Origin: SZUA-100 sp965248135
GTDB taxonomy: Bacteria > Pseudomonadota > Alphaproteobacteria > Rhizobiales > Rhizobiaceae
Direction: 5' to 3'
DNA length: 64,000 nt
Assembly (NCBI GenBank): GCA_965248135.1
Contig: CBDFIN010000012.1
Coordinates: forward strand, 496,001 to 560,000
Positions 7,879 through 17,211 of the stretch are shown here, one piece after another. The notes under the pieces were generated by a model. The model was not told the DNA's origin. It worked only from the letters and a program-made list of their open reading frames with translations, and made no database searches. Positions within the stretch are counted from its first letter, which is position 1; every line of letters starts with the position of its first letter. The translations under genes and the position numbers were made by a program.

Positions 7879-9468
7879 ATGACTGATATTCCCATTACAG
7901 ATGCTGTTATCTATTGCCGTGTTTCGAGCAATAAACAGGTGAAAAAGGGTGATGGCCTTGGTTCCCAGGAAACGCGTTGCCGGGAATATGCAGGTTACAA
8001 AGACTACGATATTGTCGAAGTGTTTCGTGATGAAGGCGTGTCAGGGGGAATGATTGATCGCCCCGGTATGCGAAGTATGCTGGCATACTTAAAAAGGTGT
8101 TCGGGCAACAAACAACATGCGGTTATTATTGATGATATCAGCCACCTTGCTCGTGGGCTGGATGCGCATATTCAGTTACGAACTGCAATTGGCTCCTGTG
8201 GTGGCAAACTTGAATCTCCTTCGATCGAATTTGGCGATGATTCCGATTCTGTTTTGGTAGAAAACCTGCTTGCCAGTGTTTCACAACACCAACGACAGAA
8301 GAATGCCGAGCAGGTTGTCAATCGCATGCGCGCGCGCTTAATGAATGGTTATTGGGTATTTCAAGCACCTATAGGATACAAATTCAAATCAGTACCCGGC
8401 AATGGCAAGGTGCTCGAACGTGATGAGCCTATTGCTACAATCTTGACAGAAGCACTTGAAGGTTACGCATCAGGCCGGTTTGGAACACAAGCAGAGATCA
8501 AACGGTTTCTTGAAGTCCAGCCGCTATTTCCGAAGGGTCGTAATGGTGAAGTGCATTTTCAGCGAATCGAAGACCTGCTGACCCGCTCATTCTACACCGG
8601 ATATATCACCTATAAGAAATGGGGTATCAATTTGGTTCCGGCGAAACATGAAAGTCTGATCAGTTTTGAAACCTTCAATAAAATTCAAAAACTGCATGCC
8701 GGCAACACGAGAGTACCGGCTCGTAAAGACATTCAAGAGGATTTCCCTCTACGCGGTTTTGTCACCTGTGGCTGCTGCGACGAACCCATGACATCCTGCT
8801 GGTCTACAGGCCGTAGCACAAAATATCCCTATTACCTTTGTTTCAACAAAACCTGCTCCGACTACCGCAAATCTATCAAGCGTGATCAGTTGGAAGGTGA
8901 TTTTGAAATTCTTCTTAAGGACCTCGTACCAAACAAAGAATTGTTGGTTATGGCGTTTGAAATGTTCCGCGAACTTTGGGAACATCAAAATGCTTCGGCA
9001 AAGAACCGGGCAAAAGCCATGCAGAAAGAACTATCGCTGGCCGACTGCAAGATTGGCCAATTGTTGGATCGCATTGTTGATGCAAATAGCGAAACATTGA
9101 TCCAAGCCTATGAAAAACGCGTCAAAGACCTTGAAAGCCACAAAATCGAAATGAAGGAAAAAATCGACAATTGTGCCCGTCCCGCAGAGGACTTTGGCAA
9201 ATTTTTTCGAACCGCTTTTGAATTTCTCGCAAACCCTTGTAATCTTTGGGCTTCTGACCGGTTGGAAGACCGTCGGGCAGTCTTGAAAATGGTGTTTGCC
9301 GAGAAACTACCCTACCACCGGAAAGAAGGTTTTCGAACCGCCAAAACCACGTTACCTTTCAACGTGTTAGGGGACTTTTCACTGGGAAAAAATGGAATGG
9401 TGACCCCTGCAGGATTCGAACCTGCGACATCCAGCTTAGAAGGCTGGCGCTCTATCCAACTGAGCTAA
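7879..9468 (+). CDS. Large serine recombinase (integrase of the cas13a-bearing island)
   Basis: The N-terminal resolvase domain has IYCRVSSNKQ with the nucleophilic Ser (about residue 16), then a recombinase domain (PIGYKF... to about 270). A zinc-ribbon (FVTCGCCDEPMTSCW with YYLCFNKTC) and a coiled-coil tail (about 385-440) follow. The family catalyses site-specific integration and excision through a Ser-DNA link. SD AGGAG lies before the ATG. The last 24 codons (MVTPAGFEPATSS...) are the antisense of the tRNA-Arg gene, so the frame ends inside it. This suggests the 3' part of the tRNA gene is, or lies next to, the attachment site, with the island extending left over cas13a. A second att copy is not in the window. 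Confidence 0.9.
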   Translation: MTDIPITDAVIYCRVSSNKQVKKGDGLGSQETRCREYAGYKDYDIVEVFRDEGVSGGMIDRPGMRSMLAYLKRCSGNKQHAVIIDDISHLARGLDAHIQLRTAIGSCGGKLESPSIEFGDDSDSVLVENLLASVSQHQRQKNAEQVVNRMRARLMNGYWVFQAPIGYKFKSVPGNGKVLERDEPIATILTEALEGYASGRFGTQAEIKRFLEVQPLFPKGRNGEVHFQRIEDLLTRSFYTGYITYKKWGINLVPAKHESLISFETFNKIQKLHAGNTRVPARKDIQEDFPLRGFVTCGCCDEPMTSCWSTGRSTKYPYYLCFNKTCSDYRKSIKRDQLEGDFEILLKDLVPNKELLVMAFEMFRELWEHQNASAKNRAKAMQKELSLADCKIGQLLDRIVDANSETLIQAYEKRVKDLESHKIEMKEKIDNCARPAEDFGKFFRTAFEFLANPCNLWASDRLEDRRAVLKMVFAEKLPYHRKEGFRTAKTTLPFNVLGDFSLGKNGMVTPAGFEPATSSLEGWRSIQLS

Positions 9469-9474
9469 GGGGCC
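9398..9474 (-). tRNA. tRNA-Arg (anticodon TCT), CCA encoded
   Basis: The minus strand folds as a cloverleaf. Acceptor GGCCCCT pairs with AGGGGTC, the anticodon stem is CCAGC/GCTGG with loop CTTCTAA, the T-arm holds GGTTCGAATCC, and CCA is encoded. The recombinase frame ends within it. Confidence 0.95.
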
Positions 9475-9611
9475 TGGAGCGCTCACAAGCAGCGCGAAAA
9501 CTGCGCACCAGGGCGCTATTTGTATAGCTTTGAGGAAATCGGCACAAGCTTCACCGCAACTAATAACTGTCGCCCGCATTGGCACAATGATCAAAACTGT
9601 GGCCAGTGAAT

Positions 9612-9917
9612 TTAATGCGTCCACGACATTTTTCGGTCATAGCCGAAATTTTCAGCGTATGAAACCCGCCGGCGTTTGGCCTCATGCGGTTCTCTCACCC
9701 GATAAGCAATACCGTGGCGTTCAGCGTAGGCGACAGCCAGGTCTCGGCTCTCGAAACTCAGGCGTATCTGGCTCTTCATGTCGCTTGATGAAGTATAGCC
9801 CATGAGCGGTTCAACCTGGCGGGCGACTTCAAGATCATAGATCAATACCCACTCACGGCTGTTGGATTTGCCAGACTGCATGGCGGTTTTTGCCGGGCGG
9901 AAAATTTGTGCAAACAT
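9612..9917 (-). CDS. NDUFS4-like accessory subunit of respiratory complex I (ETC complex I subunit family)
   Basis: The 101-residue protein has the family features of alphaproteobacterial NDUFS4 homologues: AKTAMQSGKSN near the start, W-VLIYDLE, DPLMG-like VEPLMGYTSSSDM, RLSFESRDLAVAYAERHGI, and the terminal motif YAENFGYDRKMSWTH. It supports assembly and stability of NADH:ubiquinone oxidoreductase on the matrix/cytoplasmic side. Lying between two tRNA genes, it marks the start of ordinary chromosome outside the island. Confidence 0.9.
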   Translation of the reverse strand: MFAQIFRPAKTAMQSGKSNSREWVLIYDLEVARQVEPLMGYTSSSDMKSQIRLSFESRDLAVAYAERHGIAYRVREPHEAKRRRVSYAENFGYDRKMSWTH

Positions 9918-9962
9918 TGCGCGTTCCCATCAAACTGAACGGTTTATGGCCGGTCGTTGAAA

Positions 9963-10039
9963 TGGTCGGGGCAGCAAGATTCGAACTTGCGACCCCCTGG
10001 TCCCAAACCAGGTGCGCTACCAGACTGCGCCATGCCCCG
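9963..10039 (-). tRNA. tRNA-Pro (anticodon TGG), CCA encoded
   Basis: Minus-strand cloverleaf: acceptor CGGGGCA with TGCCCCG, anticodon stem CCTGG/CCAGG with loop TTTGGGA, T-arm GTTCGAATC, CCA encoded. Confidence 0.95.
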
Positions 10040-10109
10040 AACACGATTTCAGTGAAAGTGCCAATACACGGATAATACTCAACCCGCAAGCGACTATTGC
10101 CCTGAAAAT

Positions 10110-10679
10110 CTATTGACCTGCAGTAGCGCCAAACACTGCATGCTGCAGCACCAGGCCCGCGGCAAGACCTGCCCTTGCCGCTGCACCGGCGTTGATTTCA
10201 AGCACGTAGCGCACCGCCTCTGCAGACGATATCACCGCCAGAGAATGCGGCACGGTATTGCTGGAGATACCGGCGATTTTGCCATCAGCGCGAATAAACA
10301 CCATATCCAGCGGAATATAAGTGTTTTTCATCCACATGCTCACCATTCTATCGGCGCCAAAGTCGAACAGCATGCCATTATTCGGCGCCAAGCTTGTGCG
10401 GAACATCAGCCCCTTAGAACGTTGCGCGTTGCTGACAGCAATTTCAATCACAAACTCTGTGCGACCCTTGTGAGTTTCGACAACAAGCATGGTCTTGGGC
10501 AATTGCTCAGCATGGGAATATTCGACCGCCGCATCACTCAGCACCACAATCGGCAAAACGATCGACAAGACAATACACATCAGCCACCGGTTTGCTGAAA
10601 ATCGCTGAAAACTCTGGTCACAAACCATTATCGTTGTTGTCCCCGGCGATTTGGCTTCGCCGGCAAGCCTGTTCAACAA
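10110..10679 (-). CDS. DUF192 family exported protein
   Basis: 189 residues. A hydrophobic segment near residues 30-50 (WLMCIVLSIVLPIVVLS) is probably a signal or anchor. It is followed by a full DUF192 domain: SKGLMFRTSLAPNNGMLFDF, MWMKNTYIPLDMVFIRADGKI and VLEINAGAAARAGLAAGLVL. The family is widespread and without an established function; the protein is probably periplasmic. A later Met (MVCDQSF, residue 18) could be the true start. It is 21 bp downstream of the cold-shock gene on the same strand. Confidence 0.85.
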   Translation of the reverse strand: MLNRLAGEAKSPGTTTIMVCDQSFQRFSANRWLMCIVLSIVLPIVVLSDAAVEYSHAEQLPKTMLVVETHKGRTEFVIEIAVSNAQRSKGLMFRTSLAPNNGMLFDFGADRMVSMWMKNTYIPLDMVFIRADGKIAGISSNTVPHSLAVISSAEAVRYVLEINAGAAARAGLAAGLVLQHAVFGATAGQ

Positions 10680-10700
10680 GACTGGCGAAAAAACACCGCC

Positions 10701-11294
10701 CTAATGCGACGCCGGCATTGCACCGCCGCCATCAGGATGAATTTCCGCCGCCATCAGCCCCTTTTCGGCCTTACCATAGCGCACCATGACGAATTGTCCC
10801 GGACGTAACTCGGTCAACCCATAGCGGCGCAATGTTTCCATGTGGATGAAAATGTCTTCCGTCCCTTGGCCCATAGTCAAGAAACCATAGCCTTTGGTCC
10901 GGTTAAACCACTTGACCTCTACGCGTACCAGCTCGCTTGAAGCCTCGACTTCGACGTGAGTGCGAGCAGGTGCCAGTTGCGAAGGGTGTATCGCGGTCGA
11001 TTCATCCATCGAAAGAATGCGGAAAGCCTGCAATCCGCGCTCACGGGCCACCACTTCACACACCACGCGGGCGCCTTCGTAAGCGGTCTGATAGCCATCC
11101 TGCCGCAAACAGGTAACGTGCAACAAAATATCAGGAAGGTCCTGATCGGGCACAATGAAACCAAAACCCTTAGATATATCAAACCACTTGATCGCGCCGG
11201 CAACCACAATCAAATCAACCGGCTTTTCTAATTCAGGTTCTGACTTGACAATCTTCGGTTGAAATTCCTGATCTGGAGATAGTTTCTCTCCCAT
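10701..11294 (-). CDS. Cold-shock protein with two CSD domains
   Basis: Residues about 30-95 and 127-190 each form a cold-shock domain. The first has GAIKWFDISKGFGFIVPD and DILLHVT, the second VKWFNRTKGYGFLTMG and DIFIHMETL. These are the RNP1/RNP2-type nucleic-acid binding motifs. The two-domain form of about 200 residues is common in Alphaproteobacteria. It binds single-stranded RNA or DNA in the cytoplasm as an RNA chaperone. SD GGGAGA lies just before the ATG. Confidence 0.92.
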   Translation of the reverse strand: MGEKLSPDQEFQPKIVKSEPELEKPVDLIVVAGAIKWFDISKGFGFIVPDQDLPDILLHVTCLRQDGYQTAYEGARVVCEVVARERGLQAFRILSMDESTAIHPSQLAPARTHVEVEASSELVRVEVKWFNRTKGYGFLTMGQGTEDIFIHMETLRRYGLTELRPGQFVMVRYGKAEKGLMAAEIHPDGGGAMPASH

Positions 11295-11512
11295 CTGTCA
11301 AACCCTCGATACAAAAATTCGATGCTAGACCGCACACACCGATTCGCTTTACATCATAGCACTGTCATGCCGAAGGACGGCAAGAGTTTTCCTCACAATA
11401 ACAAAACCAATGCTGTAAAAGGCTGGTGATTGTGGTTTCTGTGGAAAACCATCGAACTGTCGACCATGAAGAAATTCCCCAGCGGCGCTTATGCCAAGGG
11501 AAACTAATATTG

Positions 11513-11860
11513 ACCCAACTGACCGGAGCTTCCATGGGTTTTGGTAAGGCGTGATTGGCGACTTGGTGCAGCTGGACACCTTCAAAATGATTCGATCAGT
11601 ACTCTCTTCGCTCACGGAGGGCTCTGCCCGGGCCTTTGCGGGGGCAGCGCAAAGGCACCGGTCGCTGTGTGCTCCTGATGAGCCATGATCACTTTAAAAT
11701 AATCATGCTATACAACCACCACGAGCCGGCGCGACGCCGACCAAGCGCCAAATAGATCAGGCCTTCGGTGGTGAAGATCGCCTGCTGGCATTGTTCCAAT
11801 CCGCTTGTGGTCCGCGTCAGCAAATGATTTTGCTACCATCATATGGGTCAATATTTACGT
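11513..11860. repeat. Degenerate repeat shared with 14330-14575
   Basis: Segments around 11513-11590 (GACCGGAGCTTCCA...) and 11760-11860 (GGCCTTCGGTGGTGAA, CTGCTGGCATTGTT, TACCATCA-ATGGGT) recur, diverged, at 14330-14410 and 14450-14575. The second location abuts an IS982 remnant, so both are probably scars of the same mobile element. I cannot name the coding part. This fills most of the 11295-11870 gap, which holds no credible gene. Confidence 0.55.
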
Positions 11861-11871
11861 CCCCTGGAATT

Positions 11872-11985
11872 GGAGCATATTCCCGAAAAGTGTGTGCGGT
11901 TTTCGCAAAAAGAATATGCACCAAAACAAAGAGATGGAGCATTTAAAGTGACTCCAATTAAACGAAAAATGCTCCAGCCAAATTG
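11872..11985. repeat. Palindromic intergenic repeat of Rhizobiales type
   Basis: TTGGAGCATATTC and GAATATGCACCAA face each other around a GAAAAG...TTTTCGC core, followed by ACAAAGAGATGGAGCATTTAA and an AATGCTCCA end. From memory this matches short repeats common between genes in Rhizobiales genomes. No function is assigned. Confidence 0.55.
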
Positions 11986-12076
11986 TCAATAAAACATGGT
12001 TGGCGGCAGCTGCAAAACACTTTATGTTGGTCACTCTCACCAGTTCAATCGACAAATCAAAATTGGAGGAAATTCT

Positions 12077-12517
12077 GTGCGGTATCTTCATACCATGGTA
12101 CGTGTTGGCGATCTTGAGCGGTCACTGGATTTTTATGTCAATAAAATAGGACTGGTCGAAACCCACCGGATCGAAAACCAGCAGGGCCGTTTTACCCTGG
12201 TCTTTCTGGCCGCTGACAATGACATTGCAGCCGCTGAAAACAACGGTTCGCCGGAATTGGAACTGACATTCAACTGGGATCTGGAGGACTATACCGGTGG
12301 GCGCAATTTCGGCCATCTGGCCTACAAGGTAGAAAATGTTTATGATTACTGCCAGGCGCTGATGGAAAAGGGAGTTACCATCAACCGACCACCGCGTGAT
12401 GGTCGCATGGCGTTTATTCGTTCACCCGACCAGATTTCCGTCGAAATCCTGCAGGAAGGCGACGCGTTGCCTATAAAAGAGCCCTGGGCCTCAATGGAAA
12501 ACATCGGTGAATGGTGA
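12077..12517 (+). CDS. gloA: Lactoylglutathione lyase (glyoxalase I)
   Basis: A GTG start at 12077 is chosen because GGAGGA lies 6 nt upstream (12065-12070); the open frame itself reaches back to 11996. The protein (146 aa) begins VRYLHTMVRVGDLERSLDFY. It carries the four expected metal ligands: His in LHTMVRV, Glu in ELELTFNW, His in NFGHLAYKV and Glu in ISVEILQ. It isomerises the methylglyoxal-glutathione hemithioacetal to S-lactoylglutathione in the cytoplasm. Length and motifs are normal. Confidence 0.93.
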   Translation: MRYLHTMVRVGDLERSLDFYVNKIGLVETHRIENQQGRFTLVFLAADNDIAAAENNGSPELELTFNWDLEDYTGGRNFGHLAYKVENVYDYCQALMEKGVTINRPPRDGRMAFIRSPDQISVEILQEGDALPIKEPWASMENIGEW

Positions 12518-12692
12518 TTATCGCAGGTTTTGCCAGCCGCGCCAATTTCCGGCCATTTTCCTGCCCAATTTGATGCCTATGCGGGATTGCTGGTGATAGC
12601 TTAAAATCACCGAGGCCCGATTGCGGCAGTTGTAAAATATGGTATTGGAAACCTTTCATTTACGAAATTCGGCGAAAACAATCGGTTAACAA

Positions 12693-13823
12693 ATGCTGAA
12701 CGTGACATTGCCAATCAATCAGGGGTCAAGGGTGCACTCGGGCGGTAACAAAATCCCTCATAAATCAAGCTACGTTTTGAATCGAGCTCACACATTTTCG
12801 TTGTTGGCGATTATTGTTGCCGGCCTGGGACTGACTGGCTGCGTCGCCGGTTCACTTAATTCGGCATCAAATATTACCACCCCGACATTGTCATTGAGCC
12901 AGCCATCCAAAGACGTGCAAACAGCCGCTGACACCACCACTCCGGCGGAAGGGGTGGTCGATACAGCTTATGGCGTTACTGTTCCTGCGAAACGACCGGC
13001 AGGCAAGAGTGCAAAAGAAAGCACCAATCTGGCACTGGCCGATACGGGAGCCACAAGCTCGCCTGCCAAACAACAAGTGGCAAGCATGGCCGCCACGCCG
13101 GCGCTGTTTCAACCGCCCGAGATAGAGCCAAAATCAAATATCAGAGTTTTGGAACCGGCCACGCCGGCAGCAGCACCGGTGGTCAAAACAACCGCCAGGA
13201 AGGGATTTTTCGCTTCGCTTTTTGATGGCAGCAAGAAGCAGGAGACTTCCCGTCCGGCCGCCGATTTGAAACGAGGCAAAAACGCGCCACAGCGAAGTCG
13301 CAAGATTGCCGTTTTCAAGCCAACCGGAGCCAAGTCACTTCCTGGTGTTCGCAAGCTCGGTTTGTTCGGAATATATGAATCGCGCGAGGGCGCAGACGAA
13401 GGTTACGGTAATCCGATTCTTATCGCATCCGCGGGCGGTTTGGCGCGCACTTCACCGAATGGATTACGGATTCAGCATGCGGGAGTTCAAGTTGCTTGTC
13501 TGCGGCCGGAGCTGGTCTCCATCATCAAGAAGGTACAGCGGCGTTATCGCCGGGTACCAATCGTGACTTCCGGCTATCGAAGCCCGGCGAGAAACCGCCG
13601 TGCGCGTGGGGCCCGAAACTCGATGCACATTTATTGCAAGGCAGCCGATATCCAGGTGCCCGGCGTTTCAAAATGGACATTAGCGAAATATCTGCGTTCG
13701 ATACCTGGACGGGGTGGTGTTGGCACCTATTGCCACACCAAATCGGTGCATATAGACGTTGGCAGCAAACGAGACTGGAACTGGCGCTGCCGCCGCGGCA
13801 AGAAGCGACGTCGGCGAAGATAA
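12693..13823 (+). CDS. Lipoprotein with C-terminal M15A-like peptidase (Peptidase_M15_3/DUF882) domain
   Basis: 376 residues. A lipoprotein signal (LLAIIVAGLGLTGC, cleavage before Cys about residue 50) is followed by a long Ala/Thr/Pro-rich linker to about residue 220. The C-terminal zinc peptidase fold has VTSGYRSPARNRR, the His and Asp ligands in SMHIYCKAADIQV, and the last His in VHIDVG. Homologues are peptidoglycan D,D- or L,D-endopeptidases or related wall proteins in the periplasm. The tail is very basic (RRGKKRRRRR). It is an ordinary chromosomal gene. Confidence 0.85.
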   Translation: MLNVTLPINQGSRVHSGGNKIPHKSSYVLNRAHTFSLLAIIVAGLGLTGCVAGSLNSASNITTPTLSLSQPSKDVQTAADTTTPAEGVVDTAYGVTVPAKRPAGKSAKESTNLALADTGATSSPAKQQVASMAATPALFQPPEIEPKSNIRVLEPATPAAAPVVKTTARKGFFASLFDGSKKQETSRPAADLKRGKNAPQRSRKIAVFKPTGAKSLPGVRKLGLFGIYESREGADEGYGNPILIASAGGLARTSPNGLRIQHAGVQVACLRPELVSIIKKVQRRYRRVPIVTSGYRSPARNRRARGARNSMHIYCKAADIQVPGVSKWTLAKYLRSIPGRGGVGTYCHTKSVHIDVGSKRDWNWRCRRGKKRRRRR

Positions 13824-13917
13824 TAACGCGTCTATTGCAGTTTTCCAAAAAAAAACAATCCGTCTCCACGCGGGGCTTGCGGGCTGTCCACTTCGCCTCT
13901 ATATACCGGCTCATTGT

Positions 13918-13992
13918 GCGCCCTTCGTCTATCGGTTAGGACGCCAGGTTTTCAACCTGGAAAGAGGGGTTCGACTCCCCTAGGGCGTACCA
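13918..13992 (+). tRNA. tRNA-Glu (anticodon TTC), CCA encoded
   Basis: The cloverleaf has acceptor GCGCCCT with AGGGCGT, anticodon stem CCAGG/CCTGG with loop TTTTCAA, T-arm GGTTCGACTCC, and encoded CCA. The IS982 remnant begins only about 20 bp downstream. Confidence 0.93.
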
Positions 13993-14019
13993 GTTCGCTT
14001 TTTTTTCAGCTACTTGACG

Positions 14020-14448
14020 TCAACCCGAAATAAGGGCAGATTTTTCGATTTGTTTCAGATTGATTGACTGCTTTTTTGGTTTGAGGGTGTGTGCAGCCAG
14101 AGCTGCGAGCAGGTTGACGAGGAAATTGTCGGGTTTTCTGTGTCTTGAATGCTCAATCTGGCAGATTTCTTTCAACTGGCCAATCACCGCCTCGACGATT
14201 GCCCGCTTTGCCAGAAAGAACTTCTCAAAAGACGAGCGCTCAACCGGCTTCATGTTGCGTCTGGTTTTGGTGATGAAATTGATCCCCATTTCGGCCAGTT
14301 CTGCGGCAATCTTCTTGGAGTTATACCAGGGGAAATTGATATTGGTCCATATGACCGGAGCTTCCACGGAATTCGGCGAGGCGCGATTAGCGACCTGGTA
14401 CCGCGAGGGTAGATTCAATCGCCAAGTGCAACAACGTCCAAAACCCAA
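14020..14448 (-). pseudogene. IS982-family transposase, C-terminal fragment
   Basis: The last ~110 residues match the end of IS982 transposases: SKKIAAELAEMGINFITKTRRNMKP, KRAIVEAVIGQLKEICQIEHS with the catalytic Glu, and DNFLVNLLAALAAHTLKPKK. The N-terminal two thirds are missing; sequence before about 14340 belongs to the repeat shared with 11513-11860. A possible terminal repeat (ACCCGAAATAAGGGC) lies just past the stop. Confidence 0.8.
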
Positions 14449-14575
14449 AGGAATCCGGCCTTCGGTGGTGAAAAATCGCCTGCTGGCATTGTTGCAATCG
14501 GCTTGTGGCCGTTAAGGCCAGGGCGCGTATTGCGCCGCGCCAGCAAACGATTTTTCTACCATCAAATGGGTGAAT
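14330..14575. repeat. Second copy of the degenerate repeat of 11513-11860
   Basis: It shares GACCGGAGCTTCCA, CGATTAGCGACCTGGT-like and GGCCTTCGGTGGTGAA words in the same order. This copy lacks about 120 bp present in the middle of the other. It overlaps the broken N-terminal side of the IS982 remnant. Confidence 0.5.
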
Positions 14576-14759
14576 ATTAACCACCGTTGGTATGGTTTGG
14601 GCTGCAATCGCCGGAATTATGTTATTGCAACTTGCGCAACCTTGCGTCTATTCGCGCCTTGCGTTTGCTCAAGCGCTGGATTCTTTTTGATTTTCGTTGA
14701 GCACGTTTGGCTTTGCGTTCAGAATGCCTGGCTTGGCGATTGGCCTTGCGCGCCACGGC

Positions 14760-15795
14760 GATCGCTTGAAAGAGAGATTATCCACGCGGCGCCCGAATGG
14801 AGGGATTTTTTCAAAGAAAAATCTCGGGAATTTGGGTCAGCCCTGAGCACTGCTCATGTGAGGACGGTGATTGAGGCGCTGAAAGCGCCGCAAAGAAGCG
14901 CCCGCAGCGGAGCGAACTAAAAAAATGCGTGCAGATCGCTTTCATGCGATTGCCGTGTCATTGTCGGCGCTGGCCTGTGAAGCTGTGCGTCGCGGTATAA
15001 TCGAAACGATTTCACCCGGCTCCGTGGGGCGCATTTTAAAAAGAAACTGACCTCAAACCGCACCGGAGCCGCTATTGGCTGAACGCAAAGCCCGATGAGC
15101 ATTTCGATGAAAAATGCGCCGATATTTGCGAGACTTACGAAAAGGCACCCGAACGTGCCAGGAAAGGCGTGCGCACCGTCTCCATCGATGAGATGACCGG
15201 CATCCAGGCATTGGAGCGCGCCGCGCCTTCAAAGCCGATGCAGCCGGGCAAGGTGGAGTTGCGCGAGTACGAATATGTCCGGCACGGAACAAAAACGCTG
15301 ATCGCCGGTTTCGATGTGGCCACCGGCAAGGTCATCGCTACGATTGGTGATAGGCGCACCGAAGAGGATTATGTCGCATTCCTGAAAGAGCTGTTTGCTG
15401 GCGACGAGCGGCAAACCGGGTGGGAAGTTGTCGCCGACAATCTGAACACGCATCGTTCTGAGGGTGTAGTGCGGCTGATCGCCGATCTGTGCAGCATCAC
15501 GGACGATCTGGGGGTGAAGGGTAAAAGCGGGATTTTGAAGAGCATGGAAAGTCGCGAAAAGTTCCTGCGCGACGCGAGCCACCGCATCACCTTCCATTTC
15601 ACGCCCTACCATGCTTCCTGGTTGAACCAGATCGAAATCTGGTTCTCGATCCTGGTTAAAAAAATCAACAAGCGCGGCAACTTCACTTCGAAGGATGATT
15701 TGAAAGAAAAAATCACAGCGTTCATCTCATTTTTCAACGAGACAATGGCCAAGCCATTTTCATGGACCTACAAAGCCAAACCTCTCACCGCTTAA
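14760..15795 (+). pseudogene. IS630-family transposase, frameshifted remnant
   Basis: From 15169 the frame is clean: TVSIDEMTGIQALERAAPSK (first catalytic Asp), VADNLNTHRSEGVV (second Asp), FTPYHASWLNQIEIWFSIL (catalytic Glu). Upstream, ACEAVRRGIIETISPGSVGRIL and YWLNAKPDEHFDEKC fall in different frames with a stop between them. No terminal repeats were identified. It is not active. Confidence 0.82.
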
Positions 15796-15950
15796 ATGCC
15801 GCCAGGACTTACGAAAGGCTGTACTAGTCTACAGCCACACCCCCGACGAATAGGCCTACTGGTTCACCGTTCCACGCCAATGTGCAACAGCAAATTAGAA
15901 CAACGGTCAAAAAAACTTGAAAAAATACTTAAGATACGCTTATTATCCTT

Positions 15951-17166
15951 CCCCGGTTCAACTCCGAAACGCAACATTTGTTTGCTGATGGAATATGATT
16001 TTTGTTTGCGGATTTGGTGGGCGGGGTCAAGGGCATTGTCGCGTAGCGATGCGCAGCACCCTTGAGGCCGACCGGAAAATCCGCAAAACTCGTCAAACCA
16101 TTCCATTATGCCTTTGATTATTTAGCCAGATGGCTGCAATCCTCGTATGGGACACCACATCTCACGGAGGATATTATGCCCAAAGGACATCACCATCTGG
16201 CCTATGATCAAAGATGCCAGATTTACACACTTTTGCAAACCGGTCTCTGCCGCGCCCAAATTGCCCGCCAGATTGGCGTTGAGCGTTCGACTATCACCCG
16301 AGAGTTGCAGCGCAACAAGGGCAAATGTGGTTATCGCTTTAAACAAGCGCATGACAAGGCGTGTGAGCGGCGCAAAAAGGCCTCTTGTGTGCCGCGTAAA
16401 ATGACCGTTGAGCGCGTCGAACTCATTGAAAGCCTGCTGACGAAATGGCAGTGGAGCCCCGATCAGATCAGCGGCTGGCTGGCTCGAAACGGGCTCTTCG
16501 TCTCACACGAGTGGATTTACCGCCACATCTGGGCGGACAAAAAAAAGGGTGGCAAATTATGGACTTGCCTGCGCCATCGCGGCAAAAAATACAATCGACG
16601 CGGCACGAAAACAGCCGGTCGCGGCCTCATTCCAGGGCGGGTTGACATTGAGGAACGTCCCGAAATCGTCGAAACCAAAAGCCGTGTTGGCGACTGGGAG
16701 GGCGATACTATCATCGGCAAAAACCACAAGGGTGCCATTCTTTCTCATGTCGATCGAAAATCAAAATACACCAAGCTGGTTCTGTTGCGCGACAAATCAA
16801 AGGACAGCGTGCAAAAGGCCTGCGGCAAGACGCTTTCAAAGCTCAAAGCGTTCATCAAAACCATCACGTATGACAATGGCAAAGAATTCGCCGGGCACAA
16901 AAAGATCGCCAAAATATTGCAATGCGACATCTATTTCGCCAAGCCCTATCACTCATGGCAGCGCGGCCTCAACGAACATACCAACGGTCTTGTTCGCCAA
17001 TACTTCCCAAAGGGTACCGATTTCACTAAGCTGACAAAAGCCGAAGTTCAGATCGTCGAAGACAAGCTGAACCAACGTCCAAGAAAATGTCTCGAATACA
17101 AAACCCCATATGAGGCCTTTTCAAAGGAATGTGAGCAAAATGTTGCATTTCAATGTTGAAGGGGCG
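15951..17166 (+). mobile_element. IS30-family insertion sequence, copy 1
   Basis: 1216 bp from CCCCGGTTCAAC (15951) to GTTGAAGGGGCG (17166), with a 3-bp direct repeat CTT at 15948-15950 and 17167-17169. The ends were set by comparison with the second copy at 41126-42341, which has the same length and a different flank (TTT). Confidence 0.92.
16176..17159 (+). CDS. IS30-family transposase
   Basis: The start is set at MPKGHHHLAYDQR, with CGGAGG at 16165-16170, although the frame is open back to 16062. The N-terminus has an HTH_38 domain (LLQTGLCRAQIARQIGVERSTITREL). The rve core follows: GDWEGDTIIG (first Asp), TITYDNGKEFAGH (second Asp), and RGLNEHTNGLVRQYFPKGTDF with the catalytic Glu. 327 residues, intact, and identical in translation to the second copy, so transposition was recent. 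Confidence 0.94.
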   Translation: MPKGHHHLAYDQRCQIYTLLQTGLCRAQIARQIGVERSTITRELQRNKGKCGYRFKQAHDKACERRKKASCVPRKMTVERVELIESLLTKWQWSPDQISGWLARNGLFVSHEWIYRHIWADKKKGGKLWTCLRHRGKKYNRRGTKTAGRGLIPGRVDIEERPEIVETKSRVGDWEGDTIIGKNHKGAILSHVDRKSKYTKLVLLRDKSKDSVQKACGKTLSKLKAFIKTITYDNGKEFAGHKKIAKILQCDIYFAKPYHSWQRGLNEHTNGLVRQYFPKGTDFTKLTKAEVQIVEDKLNQRPRKCLEYKTPYEAFSKECEQNVAFQC

Positions 17167-17211
17167 CTTAAAATAATCCAAATGGAGACCGACAGTAACT
17201 AGGAGGCCATT

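Noticed and set aside
11349..11615. 88-codon minus-strand ORF
   Set aside because: Falls in a degenerate repeat shared with 14330-14575 and has no coherent protein features.
14570..14920. 116-codon plus-strand ORF
   Set aside because: Covers decayed IS sequence before the IS630 remnant; composition is not protein-like.
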